In this document: one piece after another, positions 57,401 to 58,330 of the stretch | Numbering within the stretch: the first letter of the stretch is position 1 | How the letters are laid out: every line of letters begins with the position of its first letter | NCBI GenBank assembly: GCA_019843655.1 | Contig: JACDQD010000007.1 | Span: forward strand, 29,925,207 to 29,989,206 | Direction: 5' to 3' | From: Lethocerus indicus | Taxonomy: Eukaryota; Arthropoda; Insecta; Hemiptera; Belostomatidae | DNA: 64,000 nt | Translations under genes and position numbers: made by a program | The notes under the pieces: model-generated | Told to the model about the DNA's origin: nothing | Database searches by the model: none | Seen by the model: only the letters and a program-made list of their open reading frames with translations

Positions 57401-58330
57401 TTTAGTAGCGTTACATTATTTAAGGCAGCCTGCGGCCCTTGACACGGTCCCAACTGCTTTACTTTAGTAGCGTTACATTATTTAAGGCAGCTCGGCCCTT
57501 GACACGGTCCCAACTGCTTTACTTTAGTAGCGTTACATTATTTAAGGCAGCCTGCGGCCCTTGACAAAGGGCCGATATAATTTTAGGCGAAAATCGACCA
57601 ATTTAGAGCGTGAGCCGGCCCAAATCTGGCCGCTGTGACAAAAATGCCCGCTAACAGAAAGCATTACGGGTTTTATTTCTCGACACGAAAAGAATAATTA
57701 TCGTAATTTTCCTACTTTACAATCGTTTTCGGCCGAAAAACGGTGTCGTTCGAATATTTTTATCGAGTCGCTAAATTTTCGTCGCCGGTTTCAAGATTTT
57801 TATGCGAAAAAAAAAAAAAACGGACGTATCGATATTTGAAAATCCGTTAAAATTCGATATCGTAAAATCGCCCGACAATTTACAACTGGAATTAATCGAT
57901 TCGCAATCCAACGACGACGTGTATAAAAATAATTTCGGCAATAAATTGACGAAATATTTTTATATATTACGCGACATTTCAATTTAGAATTTTATTAGTC
58001 TCGATCAACGGAATTTTACTGCGAATATGAAAAGTTTGTGTTGAATTTCGTACGAAAATGTATTCAAAGTTCGAATTGACTTAGACCACGTTAATAATTA
58101 TTTATTGGGCACATATATTACAATATATTGGGTTTTTTTTTTTTTTTTTATTAACGTTATTCACCTCATTATCATATTTATAATTACGGACGTTTATCGA
58201 AACATAATATAAAGTTATTATTGTTATTTTTTCTGTTTTGCAGATGGAAGAGGAATTGAGAAAGGCGTTGGACGAATACGTCGAGACAGCAACGAGAGTT
58301 TCGAAGGATAAGAATATCGCCGCAATTTAA
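9624..58330 (+). CDS. Nup160: Nup160 nuclear pore scaffold gene (24 exons)
   Basis: Nup160 is a scaffold subunit of the Y (Nup107-160) complex of the nuclear pore; the family has an N-terminal beta-propeller and a C-terminal helical solenoid. Exons seen: 9624-9720, 12449-12539, 15146-15353, 16340-16436, 36020-36211 (tentative), 38561-38748, 40114-40269, 41723-41904 (start uncertain), 42329-42433, 42776-42912, 43082-43272, 44361-44509, 44595-44688, 44932-45010, 45693-45968, 48310-48410, 48827-49026, 50744-51044, 52047-52194, 52886-52973, 53961-54140, 55389-55552, 56865-57076, 58244-58330. Nearly all have AG/GT borders and compatible phases. They total ~3.7 kb (~1,240 codons) against ~1,440 residues in human NUP160. 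Recognition rests on collinear matches such as ELVEDSLDVDLV, the WCRLYSCCTQY block, LDLGHYNEAY, ESRARALAIDAAYTYYNLLY and AQAWIVKP. Exons 5, 19, 21 and 23 carry apparent single-base errors. Exons 2-4 are duplicated at 25-29 kb. The gene is swollen by satellites and transposons. Confidence 0.93.
10090..10558 (+). repeat. Direct repeat pair in intron 1
   Basis: Segments 10092-10187 and 10473-10556 share GGCGAG.GTAG, a GGGGAAAAA run, TATTGTAACGA, GAAATTACAACG, TTTAATTCCAATAAGT and AACGCTGAA in order, spaced ~380 bp. The second copy leads into the region duplicated at 22.4 kb. Confidence 0.6.
11331..11720 (-). pseudogene. piggyBac-like transposase remnant (tentative)
   Basis: On the - strand, an acidic Ser-rich stretch with stops precedes DKYVDTFRIWNLSKEF and then FFQIISEETNRYHLQN. 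The FF..I..ETNRY pattern resembles the start of the piggyBac-type DDE domain. No catalytic part is visible. The same remnant occurs in the second copy at ~23151-23530. Confidence 0.35.
12449..12539 (+). CDS. Nup160: Nup160 exon 2 (copy 1)
   Basis: This 91-bp exon encodes GGIAYTLQDVKAQQRSGGYA followed by YQKQNNRFIYW. It starts after TTCAAG and ends inside the Trp codon before GTAAAT; phases match exons 1 and 3. The TLQD...SGGY...NR.IYW pattern matches the first propeller blade of Nup160. Copies at 25125 and 38213 read AST and YVY where this one reads AYT and YAY. Confidence 0.88.
12824..13486 (-). mobile_element. Degenerate mariner element, 663 bp
   Basis: Termini TTGGGTTGACAACTAAGTA and (reverse complement of the right end) TTGGGTTGACAACTTAAGC are flanked by TA on both sides. 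On the - strand around 13110-13170 the frame FRSGDFSLKDEDRSG is visible, the linker typical of mariner transposase N-terminal regions, followed by IDSDQGTLQR. An internal TIR-like repeat at 12925-12945 suggests one mariner inserted in or next to another. Stops and frameshifts make it inactive. Confidence 0.75.
13650..14809. mobile_element. Composite terminal-inverted-repeat element
   Basis: The left boundary is CCCACCGATAACCAAGG and the right boundary (reverse complement) CCCACCGATAACGGCGAGGT. The left interior TTATAGAAGCATGACGTC and GGAAGGTTGAGT are shared with the smaller element at 15526-15850, so the two are one family. This larger one carries a LINE fragment inside. A G/C-run palindrome marks the right end. 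Confidence 0.55.
14027..14758 (-). pseudogene. Jockey-type LINE reverse transcriptase fragment
   Basis: Read on the - strand, frames give HVTFTLRRRRRCPDVYFN, LHIDKRLKRTDLN, LTIYKA, RIRRFRSKVLPDRP and YVSNRTIHNDLDIPRTVDEV in order. This corresponds to the thumb and C-terminal end of Jockey-clade reverse transcriptases (pattern Y-LG-L-D-RL ... LLIYK ... RFQSK-LR ... YV-N--IH-DL-IP). Frameshifts and stops show it is dead. A second copy lies at ~26690-27400. Confidence 0.75.
15146..15353 (+). CDS. Nup160: Nup160 exon 3 (copy 1)
   Basis: 208 bp; completes the split Trp codon from exon 2 and encodes RMENDTVELVEDSLDVDLVG, then SVTETFNTVVILVPTVSSVH and FTFPHPENIVKQ. This matches the Nup160 propeller segment (human ELMEESLDINLL ... 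VIILMLTNQTVHRLLLPHP). It ends phase 0 before GTTCGT. The intact frame here contrasts with the broken copy at 27787. Confidence 0.9.
15526..15850. mobile_element. Small terminal-inverted-repeat element (~325 bp)
   Basis: The ends GGGGGGCCCCCCACTGATAA and, in reverse complement, GGGGGGCCCCACTGATAAGT continue to AGGTGAGGTTAT / AAGTGAGGTTAT. The interior TTATAAAAGCATGACGTC is shared with the element at 13650. It has no coding capacity. A second copy lies at 28160-28503. Confidence 0.7.
15883..15937. repeat. TA microsatellite
   Basis: About 54 bp of (TA)n between the MITE and a foldback-arm fragment. The corresponding tract in the second copy (28541-28575) is shorter. Confidence 0.95.
15975..16100 (+). 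repeat. Single arm of the foldback element
   Basis: CGCTACTGAAGATCGCAAGC, GGCCGAAACCGG, AAAGACCAAACCGGCG and CGAAATCTACGGTATTCCAA follow in the order of the right arm of the palindromic family; no left arm is present. It ends near GGCCACAAAGCAAG. Confidence 0.75.
16340..16436 (+). CDS. Nup160: Nup160 exon 4 (copy 1)
   Basis: 97 bp encoding GIKHPSSKSIFHGANETDAS and then DPKTYRVLNCNP. It aligns with the Nup160 segment SIFTDI...DFTDPCNYQLI. Acceptor TTTCCCAG and donor GTAAGT are strong. The exon ends phase 1. Confidence 0.88.
17040..18880 (+). repeat. Satellite A: ~21-bp AT-rich array
   Basis: A degenerate tandem array of GCCATTTTTAGCCCCTAAAA units in + orientation. The preceding intron (16450-17040) already contains looser AAATGC/TTAAA motifs that look like precursors. 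Unit length varies and many units are truncated. No coding sequence. Confidence 0.9.
18890..22312 (+). repeat. Satellite B: 104-bp tandem array, first block
   Basis: About 33 monomers of ~104 bp with landmarks GGGCAAGTGTAACTCACATT, GGTACACTTGTGGGTGGAAT, ATGGGATCGAT, AAATTTTCGATTTTCAACCC and GCCGTTTTAG. Monomers between about 20400 and 21150 are nearly identical; those at the left edge grade into satellite A. The ORFs crossing several monomers are repeat artefacts. Confidence 0.95.
22313..22412. other. Assembly gap (100 N)
   Basis: A run of 100 N, a placeholder of unknown true length. The left side ends inside satellite B and the right side begins abruptly inside a copy of intron 1 (equivalent to ~10577), so the join is not biologically contiguous. 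Confidence 0.99.
23909..24739 (+). other. Copy-2-specific insertion with U6-like sequence
   Basis: In copy 1, CTCTCGCTTGA is followed after six bases by AAGGTTTACGGTCGTT; in copy 2 the same flanks are separated by ~830 bp. The insert contains a U6 snRNA-like sequence (24133-24225) and, near 24345, GAGTTCGATTCCCCG, which resembles a polymerase III B box. No protein-coding frame was recognised. Confidence 0.6.
24133..24225 (+). ncRNA. U6 snRNA-like gene or pseudogene
   Basis: The strand carries TACTAAAATTGAAACGATAC directly followed by AGAGAAGATTAGCA, then AAGGATGACA, ATCGTGAAGC and a terminal T run. The ACAGAGA box, the AGC triad and the RNA polymerase III terminator are therefore present. 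It is ~93 nt instead of ~107: the GGCAGCA stretch of the 5' hairpin and the TGGCCCCTGCGC part that pairs with U4 are shortened. That could be read error, a pseudogene or a divergent U6. It lies only in the second copy of the exon 2-4 region. Confidence 0.6.
25125..25215 (+). pseudogene. Nup160: Nup160 exon 2, second copy
   Basis: 91 bp with intact splice sites, encoding GGIASTLQDVKAQQRSGGYV followed by YQKQNNRFIYW. The IASTLQD reading is closer to the family pattern (STLQD in fly) than the IAYTLQD of copy 1. It is labelled duplicate because exons 1 and 5-24 have no second copy here. Confidence 0.7.
25420..26165 (-). mobile_element. Mariner remnant, second copy
   Basis: Counterpart of 12824-13486. 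The left end TATTGGGTTGACAACTTC is followed by ~95 bp (25523-25620) not found in copy 1, and the element resumes at TAAGTAATTGCGAATTCAC. The right end GTTGTCAACCCAATA is preserved. Confidence 0.6.
26690..27400 (-). pseudogene. Jockey-type LINE fragment, second copy
   Basis: - strand frames SYGVPP, PSRPPLMLP and YVSNRTIHNDLDIPRTVD mirror the copy at 14027-14758 but with extra small deletions. Confidence 0.65.
27787..27990 (+). pseudogene. Nup160: Nup160 exon 3, second copy (frameshifted)
   Basis: 204 bp against 208 in copy 1. The acceptor (AACAG) and donor (CAG before GTTCGT) are intact, but bases are missing after GAGGACAG and after GGGTGAG, and a few are added near TTAAGCGCGG, so VELVED is followed by a frame break. 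Read-level error or true decay cannot be told apart here. Confidence 0.7.
28160..28503. mobile_element. Small MITE, second copy
   Basis: Counterpart of 15526-15850 with shortened G/C runs (GGGGGGCCCCACTGATAACC at the left; CACTTATCAGTCAGGGGCCC at the right). Confidence 0.65.
28541..28575. repeat. TA microsatellite, second copy
   Basis: (TA)n shorter than its counterpart at 15883-15937; a foldback-arm fragment (CTACTGAAGATCGCAAGCGG) follows at 28624. Confidence 0.9.
28988..29084 (+). pseudogene. Nup160: Nup160 exon 4, second copy
   Basis: 97 bp, intact frame and splice sites, with protein KHPSSKSIFHGANETDASDP as in copy 1 and a synonymous AAT/AAC difference in CNP. Its conservation contrasts with the damaged exon 3 copy 1 kb upstream. 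Confidence 0.7.
29735..31060 (+). repeat. Satellite A, second block
   Basis: The same GCCATTTTTAGCCCCTAAAA motif as 17040-18880 but with more truncated and scrambled units. It follows the second exon 4 at a similar distance as in copy 1. Confidence 0.9.
31060..34470 (+). repeat. Satellite B, second block
   Basis: About 32 monomers of ~104 bp, the same family and orientation as 18890-22312. The left 900 bp interleaves satellite A words (AAATGCCATTTT) inside B monomers. The right end (33500-34470) is fragmented into partial monomers before the change to inverted satellite A. Confidence 0.93.
34480..35360 (-). repeat. Satellite A in inverted orientation
   Basis: Units read GGGGCTAAAAATGGCATTTT, the reverse complement of the array at 17040. 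Satellite B is therefore bracketed by satellite A in opposite orientations. Confidence 0.9.
35361..36019. other. Degenerate AT-rich intron sequence
   Basis: Repeated words such as ATTAAAACTCGTCT, AACCATGAATTCG and CCCTGATTTTAA resemble the sequence upstream of satellite A at 16570-16700 and 29225-29300. No coding frame before 36020. Confidence 0.5.
36020..36211 (+). CDS. Nup160: Nup160 exon 5 (tentative, frameshifted)
   Basis: After the acceptor TTTTGCCAG, three frames in turn resemble the missing Nup160 segment: CTDWSLLPLPEHW (frame compatible with exon 4), then RSFRGLSMTNSSILLVTIDQ, then QLNNDSIVPRFLSAITKPYC. The last aligns with the family pattern ELKQSSVMQRLLTGW and the middle one with FALxxxSGGIFVLKLPP. 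At least two one-base errors are needed to join them. A GT follows at 36212. Alternatively the real exon lies in the gap. Confidence 0.45.
36238..36505. repeat. Palindromic (foldback) element, copy 3
   Basis: The left arm runs TCGCGAGGGCTTGGAATA, TTTCTGTCTCCTC, GTCTTCGCTAGACCGCGG and CGCCGTCTTCAGTAGCGC; the right arm runs GCGCTACTGAAGATGGCGGC and CATGACGAACCTACAG. The apex is short (CTAACCTAACTCC). Confidence 0.65.
36558..36776 (+). mobile_element. Internally deleted mariner, C-terminus kept
   Basis: The ends TTAGGTGTACCCAGAAGTGT and (reverse complement) TATTAGGGGTACCCAAAAGT resemble mariner termini. Inside, + strand FGREEFFKRGKNLPEKWRRK followed by VVDNIGEYI and a stop corresponds to the mariner transposase C-terminus (FF..GI..LP.RW..VV...GEY). 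The DDE core is missing. Confidence 0.7.
36886..36960 (+). repeat. Outer arm of the foldback element
   Basis: TGTTTTGTGGTCTGCGAGAG, GGAATACCGTAGATTTCGTG and CTCTGTCTCCTCTCGCC follow in the order of the family's left arm, then the match stops. Confidence 0.7.
37125..37275 (+). mobile_element. Mariner end fragment
   Basis: TGTTGACAAGTGAGTAATTA, CGAATTCACCACAACGAGTG and ATCTTTGAACAGATAAGATT match the left ~110 bp of the 37476 family. No right end. Confidence 0.6.
37285..37475 (+). repeat. Dispersed repeat shared with 52215-52400
   Basis: TTTTCTAACTTAAATACTTT, GAGGGTGACTCAGGCATTGA and ATTCATTAACGACAAATTTT occur almost identically at 52220-52400, each time directly before a mariner left end. Confidence 0.8.
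37476..37925. mobile_element. Deleted mariner element, 450 bp
   Basis: Ends TTGGGTTCGACAACTAAGTA and (reverse complement) TTGGGTTGACAACTAAGTAA with TA duplications at 37474-37475 and 37926-37927. The interior keeps VKDVGALRTSSGG, a decayed form of the LKDEDRSGRP linker, and CATTGCGGAGAAGCCGAATG found in the other copies. Confidence 0.75.
37930..38345 (-). other. Nup160: Inverted third copy of the exon 2 region
   Basis: Reverse complement of about 12408-12823: exon 2, its donor, ~280 bp of intron 2 and the acceptor side. The copy ends at the mariner terminus on the left (37925) and at a truncated mariner segment on the right (38346). It lies antisense within Nup160, just upstream of exon 6. 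Confidence 0.85.
38213..38303 (-). pseudogene. Nup160: Antisense copy of Nup160 exon 2
   Basis: 91 bp, - strand, encoding GGIASTLQDVKAQQRSGGYV followed by YQKQNNRFIYW, with TTCAAG acceptor and GTAAAT donor intact. The predicted peptide is identical to the 25125 copy and differs from copy 1 at two residues. It cannot join the sense Nup160 transcript, but antisense transcription would produce complementary RNA to exon 2. Confidence 0.85.
38346..38490. mobile_element. Truncated mariner right end
   Basis: GGACATTGCGGAGAAGCTGA, CGTCTACGGCTCGTCTGCGC and GTCGCGGTGAATTCCACAAT match the right part of the mariner family; the terminal GTTGTCAACCCAA is missing. Confidence 0.65.
38561..38748 (+). CDS. 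Nup160: Nup160 exon 6
   Basis: Encodes GSCVSMVLHSFNRDLFLFSL, EREGQLRVWSCEKATYIVTK and TLADHSDVKMLK, matching the conserved propeller segment (human DAFIFALCQDHKLRMWSY). It ends phase 1 before GTATAC. The exact start depends on which AG is used (38560 or 38570), because exon 5 is unresolved. The open frame upstream (from 38475) and downstream to 39056 is read-through. Confidence 0.88.
38930..39215. repeat. Palindromic (foldback) element, copy 4
   Basis: Complete two-arm copy. Left: GTTTCTGTCTCCTCTCGCTG, TCGCCGTCTTCAGTAG, GTCACTGTTAGCATGTACTG. Apex TCAGTACATGTGA. Right: AAAGTGACAGTGCAGCAGTG, AGGATGCCCAAAAAACATCC, AAAGTGCTAACAGTGACAG, CTACTGAAGATGG. A short TA tract follows. A ~90-bp stretch before it (AATGAGCAGAATAACTGTGT, CGAGGAGGACAAGATTTTTT) recurs at 39270 and 39650. 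Confidence 0.8.
39270..40068. repeat. Two further foldback copies with shared flank
   Basis: Copy 5 (39370-39600) is partial; copy 6 (about 39735-40068) is complete from GTGGTCTGCGAGGG through TCGCCATCTTCAGTAGCGCT, GCTGTCGGTACATGTGAAAG and GCGCTACTGAAGATGGCGGC to TTACGGTATTCCAACCC. Each is preceded by the same TTCATTCAATGAGCAGAATA flank, so element and flank were duplicated together about every 360 bp. Confidence 0.75.
40114..40269 (+). CDS. Nup160: Nup160 exon 7
   Basis: Encodes QNHKLCKGVNSKGELMVCAH, IQGNTVAGSLSPIFVAGANR and FTTLYQAYPPP. The start corresponds to human GTGHKLRLAYSPTMGLYLGI. Acceptor TTTATCTGCAG; phase 1 at both ends. Confidence 0.88.
40350..41060 (+). pseudogene. Degenerate mariner transposase in intron 7
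   Basis: The left end GGGTTGTCCGGAAAGTTGGT resembles a mariner terminus. Decayed + strand frames give LVKELREMVARFKAG, GRGRPRAKIRIKSG, VPHNLTEKNLHFGPLYKRG and SDETWIIYKNVA, in the order of mariner transposase; the last is the first-aspartate block (GDE.WI.Y.N). Multiple stops. The tetranucleotide array begins ~65 bp beyond it. Confidence 0.7.
41123..41596. repeat. TTCG tetranucleotide array, ~475 bp
   Basis: (CGTT)n with scattered one-base slips and CATT/CTTT variants in the second half. Frames through it give Arg/Thr/Asn/Glu or Phe/Val/Arg/Ser low-complexity peptides, which are artefacts. It ends ~125 bp before Nup160 exon 8. Confidence 0.97.
41723..41904 (+). CDS. Nup160: Nup160 exon 8 (start uncertain)
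   Basis: The clear part is MVDMTIGGNGNIWCCWLTGQ, then ELPSVTRLSLPASHWTKVAL and AKPALQ, matching human LIDFALTSTDIWALW ... GQWNPVFMQPLP. The donor ACAG before GTATAT is phase 0. A phase-1 acceptor after GAGTAG (41722) keeps the frame open from ALYNWVQIVV but lacks a pyrimidine tract; a start at 41758 or a separate tiny exon are alternatives. Confidence 0.8.
41967..42165 (-). repeat. Inverted copy of intron 1 repeat (11190-11340)
   Basis: TTAAATCTTATATAATAAAC, ACTAAATGCAAATTAGTAAT and GAGCCCCGTCCTCGATC are reverse complements of the segment next to the piggyBac-like remnant at 11190-11340 and 23020-23165. It is a dispersed repeat, probably one end of that transposon. Confidence 0.7.
42329..42433 (+). 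CDS. Nup160: Nup160 exon 9
   Basis: Encodes VKPSSYIALDPAQLHLDAIF and SSGFFTASDVGKALS, corresponding to human MYLQSLFTPGQFTNEALCKAL. Phase 0 at both ends; acceptor GATTTTCCAG, donor GTAAGT. Confidence 0.9.
42776..42912 (+). CDS. Nup160: Nup160 exon 10
   Basis: Encodes IYRTSAVINPSVDIREQICA, IVESEIYGEVGDVPVDDEEY and LEIAH, corresponding to human LQIFCRG...VENELQGSVTEYEFSQEEF. It ends phase 2 (AG before GTAAAG), completed by the first base of exon 11 to Arg. Confidence 0.9.
43082..43272 (+). CDS. Nup160: Nup160 exon 11
   Basis: Encodes CWCRLYSCCTQYLVSGAAPV, GLFWLPSASTLVLIKANGFS and MTPLEHLYLTPAHPLEEEK, a close match to human WCKFYACCLQYQE ... LVDHLYLLPYENLLTEDE. Phase 1 end before GTATTT. Confidence 0.93.
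43305..44178. repeat. Foldback element with amplified arms and TA apex
   Basis: Two left arms (43305-43440 and 43443-43660: TGTTTTGTCGTCTGCGAGGG, TCGCCATCTTCAGTAGCGG, TCGCCGTCTTCAGTAGCGCT) face three right arms beginning near 43767, 43892 and 44024 (ACAGTACATGTGAAAGTGAC; GCGCTACTGAAGACGGCGAG). The apex is (AT)n at 43680-43740 flanked by TGTCAGTATGTCAGTCGTT and its complement AACGACTGACATACTGACAA. It ends with CGAGAGGAGACGGAAAC and CTACAGTATTC. Confidence 0.82.
44361..44509 (+). CDS. Nup160: Nup160 exon 12
   Basis: Encodes DYGPLVNSLRHVDMESGIER, LKLALHLGENLESHIAEAAQ and LVGLTGALNY in a helical style; this is the start of the solenoid region. Acceptor CCCCGTTACAG, donor GTAAGT, phase 0 end. Confidence 0.82.
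44595..44688 (+). CDS. Nup160: Nup160 exon 13
   Basis: Encodes AMSILSEVGTQQKIIDSLIR and ELQEPEDFNKS, corresponding to the human segment QEIRNPIHAIGLLIREMDYE. Acceptor TTTGTCCCCCAG; phase 1 end before GTAAAT. Confidence 0.82.
44932..45010 (+). CDS. Nup160: Nup160 exon 14
   Basis: Encodes EPEGDSFCSNSGIAAVVATF and RDMSHLR, corresponding to human LYGSNTAGYIVCRGVHKIASTR. Acceptor CTTTATTTCAG; phase 2 end before GTAACA. Confidence 0.82.
45470..45630. repeat. Foldback element lacking its core
   Basis: TTGTGGTCTGCGAGGGGTTG, GAATACCGTAGATTTCGTG and CTGTCTCCTC on the left; AAAGACCAAACCAGCGAGAG and GAAATCTACGGTAT on the right. The TCTTCAGTAGCG core is deleted. Confidence 0.7.
45693..45968 (+). CDS. 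Nup160: Nup160 exon 15
   Basis: Encodes LELCLKLLLISKIPGSHLVP, CLVSLAKAYHFLHWTTTTNI, TSLIYSFAAAHTNLMFQSII and DSALSLSNALYPFW, in the position of the human segment LICRDLLILQQLLM ... LLLSYYLIKW. Its start and end phases (2 and 2) agree with exons 14 and 16. The last ~12 codons (RYSRPSRQR) are Arg-rich and less certain. Confidence 0.85.
46005..46185. repeat. Foldback element, partial
   Basis: CTCCTCGCGCCGGTTCGGTC, CGCTCGCCATCTTCAGTAGC, TTTTTTGGGCATCCTCAC on the left, then ACGGAAACTAAACGAAATCT and ACAGTATTCCGACCCCTCGC on the right. Confidence 0.7.
46246..47300 (+). repeat. ~210-bp tandem array derived from the foldback arm
   Basis: Units start at 46261, 46467, 46676, 46887 and 47096 with CCGTAGGTTGTGGTAATGTT. 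Each contains TCTGCTCTCGCT, GGTCTTTTGCTAGACC, CGCTCGCCGTCTTCAGTAGC, GCTGCATCAGTCACTTTCGG, CATCCTCGTCACTGTCTCAC and a variable tail with CGTGGCGG. A decayed sixth unit runs to ~47540. Only one arm orientation is amplified. Confidence 0.85.
47320..47780. repeat. Foldback copy with scrambled left part
   Basis: Arm pieces (TTCTTCAGTAGCGCAGTAGT, TTTGGATGTTTTGGACATC) are followed by a cleaner left arm at 47580-47720 (GTCGGCCGCTCGCCATCTTC to GTATGTCAGTCGTTTATATA), then ACCTCAGCGAGAGGAGACAG and CGAAATCTACA as the right edge. Confidence 0.65.
48310..48410 (+). CDS. Nup160: Nup160 exon 16
   Basis: Encodes RWPQNGLNLLPQHLWTTKNH (first Arg codon shared with exon 15) and VALHAVARLVGSHT, matching the human solenoid segment QYVQLQDYIQLLHPWCQVNVGS. 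Acceptor AAATATTCAG, donor GTAAGT, phase 1 end. Confidence 0.82.
48545..48600. repeat. TA microsatellite
   Basis: About 56 bp of (AT)n in intron 16. Confidence 0.95.
48827..49026 (+). CDS. Nup160: Nup160 exon 17
   Basis: Encodes TELLAKSFLETGEATKAYDL, VMRCEDANISYYLKVADLFS and QYRHPDLVIAIGSRALFASN, matching human FMLGRCYLVTGEGQKALECF ... YYDKVLRLLDVIGLPELVIQLATSAI. The loop between these helices is shorter than in human. Donor GTGAGT, phase 0. Confidence 0.92.
49500..50625. repeat. Foldback element with ~136-bp tandem right arms
   Basis: The left arm 49500-49740 (TGTTTTGTGGTCTGCGAGGG ... GTCAGTATGTCAGTCGTTTA) is followed by a TA tract (49753-49770) and a partial second left arm. Then come five right-arm units, with starts near 49939, 50051, 50171, 50310 and 50445, each with GACAGTACATGTGAAAGTGA, ACATCCAAAGTGCTAACAGT, GACTACTGACACAGCGCTAC and TGAAGATGGCGAGCGGCC. 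The last ends with GCGAGAGGAGACAGAAAC and CACGAACCTACAG. Confidence 0.85.
50744..51044 (+). CDS. Nup160: Nup160 exon 18
   Basis: 301 bp encoding EILYSMLFLHELDLGHYNEA, SGKSDCLHRLIVDMLSNNRL, HELLSFPYIGLQNQLEKLLE and SRARALAIDAAYTYYNLLYA. This is the most conserved part of the solenoid (human HLDLGHNSQAYEAL ... LVEFPYVNLHNEVVGIIESRARAVDL ... YYELLYAFHI). Phase 1 end before GTAAAC. Confidence 0.95.
51105..51295 (+). repeat. Left arm of foldback element
   Basis: GTAGGTCCGTGATGTTTCTG, GTCTTTTGCCAGACTGCGGT, CTCGCCATCTTCAGTAGCGC, GTGTCAGTAGTCACTATTAG and GTCAGTTTGTCAGTCGTTTA lead straight into the TA tract that forms the apex. The right arm is replaced by a GA tract. Confidence 0.8.
51296..51351. 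repeat. TA microsatellite at foldback apex
   Basis: (TA)n immediately after CAGTCGTTTA; the same junction is seen at 43670-43680 and 47715, so the TA tract grows from a fixed position in the element. Confidence 0.95.
51374..51765 (+). repeat. GA-rich array, ~390 bp
   Basis: An interrupted (GA)n tract with GGGAGGGAGG variants. Frames through it (Glu/Arg on +, Ser/Leu/Pro on -) are low complexity and not genes. Confidence 0.95.
51838..51995. repeat. Foldback fragment
   Basis: ACCGTAGATTTCGTGGCGCT, CTGTCTCCTCTCCTCGCC and GCTAGACCGTTTGTCGGCCA on the left; GAAATCTACGGTATTCCAAC on the right; core deleted. Confidence 0.65.
52047..52194 (+). CDS. Nup160: Nup160 exon 19 (one-base frameshift)
   Basis: After the acceptor TTTTTCGGCAG the frame from exon 18 gives ASIMFEHA and hits TGA at ~52072. 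Shifting by one base restores MRSESTENQWRCYGACLNAL, MLVAPAQAWIVKP and TGSTDPNQ. Human reads VMFEYGMRLGRE...CYLAALNCLRLIRPEYAWIVQP, so one base is missing near 52070 (within CACGCATGAGG). Most likely an assembly error. Donor GTGAGC, phase 0. Confidence 0.88.
52215..52400 (+). repeat. Dispersed repeat shared with 37285-37475
   Basis: Nearly identical to the segment before the mariner at 37476, including AAATAAAAGCCAGAATTG and CAAGTTCGTCCAAATATTTT. The copy starts only ~20 bases after the exon 19 donor. Confidence 0.8.
52402..52811. mobile_element. Deleted mariner element, 410 bp
   Basis: Left end TTGGGTTCGACAACTAAGTA; right end reads in reverse complement TTCGGTTGACGAATAAGTAA; TA on both sides (52400-52401, 52812-52813). 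The interior contains GACATTGCGGAAAAGCCGAA and other family words. No intact transposase. Confidence 0.75.
52886..52973 (+). CDS. Nup160: Nup160 exon 20
   Basis: Encodes DSIEVLEIGDIRREFELAGA and RYNLGNCPI, matching human RQIEILELEDLEKECSLARIRLTL. Acceptor TTATTACAG, donor GTAAGA, phase 1 end. Confidence 0.9.
53130..53850 (+). pseudogene. Degenerate DDE transposase remnant (Tc1/mariner group)
   Basis: + strand frames give FDEAHFHLDGSVNRQNCRVR and GSVNPHVINEKQIHPVRC, then FFENE-like and YRDADDT pieces, and finally FDVKGQCHIGRASKAEIQPR and LCKMVVENFD. The order matches the DDE domain of Tc3/mariner-related transposases common in arthropods (SDEAHF.LDG.VN.QN.R.W as the second-aspartate region). 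Several stops and shifts; inactive. It occupies intron 20. Confidence 0.75.
53961..54140 (+). CDS. Nup160: Nup160 exon 21 (donor irregular)
   Basis: Encodes DASASEVIAMCSSNAHYKTA, MRLAHLCGLSCVSAVEAFTT and LSESPSAPWHWIRHNE, matching human AEEMVTLLVQAGLFDTAISLCQTF ... AWAWLAANQ. Exon 22 needs a phase-1 end, but the sequence reads GAAG then TCTACT; GAAG|GTCTAC with one lost G would be normal. The frame continues to a stop at 54232, which I treat as intron. Confidence 0.85.
54319..54790 (+). repeat. Diverged satellite B array in intron 21
   Basis: About four and a half monomers with GGGCAAGTGTATCTCACTTT, GGGACCACTTT, GACCGAATATGGGACAAAT and TTTTTCAACTTTCCTTCGTA. Repeat starts at 54515 and 54619 give the same 104-bp period as the main arrays, and the order of shared words is the same, but the sequence is clearly diverged. 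Confidence 0.85.
54791..55388. other. AT-rich intron sequence with a short duplication
   Basis: ATGTATAAATTAATAGTCGA and ACGTTTA/TATTATACGTAT words occur twice at 55150-55245. No coding or transposon match was recognised. Confidence 0.45.
55389..55552 (+). CDS. Nup160: Nup160 exon 22
   Basis: Encodes DVLVTEQNASVAAWRILQKL, VTKYEKPRDRAAQGVANKLM and ELAAFLPTWLIASYK, matching human TKESSATDEAWRLLSTYLERY ... VINKLLSHGVPLPNWLINSYK. Phase 0 end before GTAAGC. Confidence 0.95.
55715..56035. repeat. Palindromic (foldback) element, complete
   Basis: The left arm runs TTTGTGGTCTGCGAGGGTTG through GGTTCGGTCTTTCGCTAGAC and CACTTTCACATGTACTG; the apex is ACAGTACATGTGC. The right arm runs GACACAGCGCTACTGAAGAT, GGTCTAGCGAAAGACC and ATCACGAACCTACA. 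This is one of the simplest full-length copies and useful for defining the family. Confidence 0.85.
56865..57076 (+). CDS. Nup160: Nup160 exon 23 (one-base frameshift at start)
   Basis: Encodes HSASELVRVYMRHGYLNQAS, DLAYDYLKAGLGWGKEEFGI, DSMAPPIYLPIATIDLLLLE and LKQHN, matching human DAAELLRLYLNYDLLEEAVDLVSEYVDAVLGKG ... WLPYSSIDQLLQAL. Exon 22 ends phase 0, but the exon starts CCAG|AAACGCAT, which needs one more A to read Lys-Thr-His; the A run was probably shortened by a read error. Phase 0 end before GTAATT. Confidence 0.92.
57191..57566 (+). repeat. 62-bp tandem repeat, six units
   Basis: Units begin with GACACGGTCCCAACTGCTTT at 57193, 57255, 57317, 57379, 57441 and ~57501 and include AGTAGCGTTACATTATTTAA and GGCAGCCTGCGGCCCTT. 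Five are essentially identical; one has lost two bases (GGCAGCTCGG). Located ~115 bp after the exon 23 donor. Confidence 0.95.
58244..58330 (+). CDS. Nup160: Nup160 exon 24 (terminal)
   Basis: Encodes MEEELRKALDEYVETATRVS and KDKNIAAI, then TAA. It corresponds to the human C-terminus KILDKLEDYQQKVDKATRDLL. Acceptor TTTCTGTTTTGCAG, phase 0. Confidence 0.88.
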   Translation: MEEELRKALDEYVETATRVSKDKNIAAI

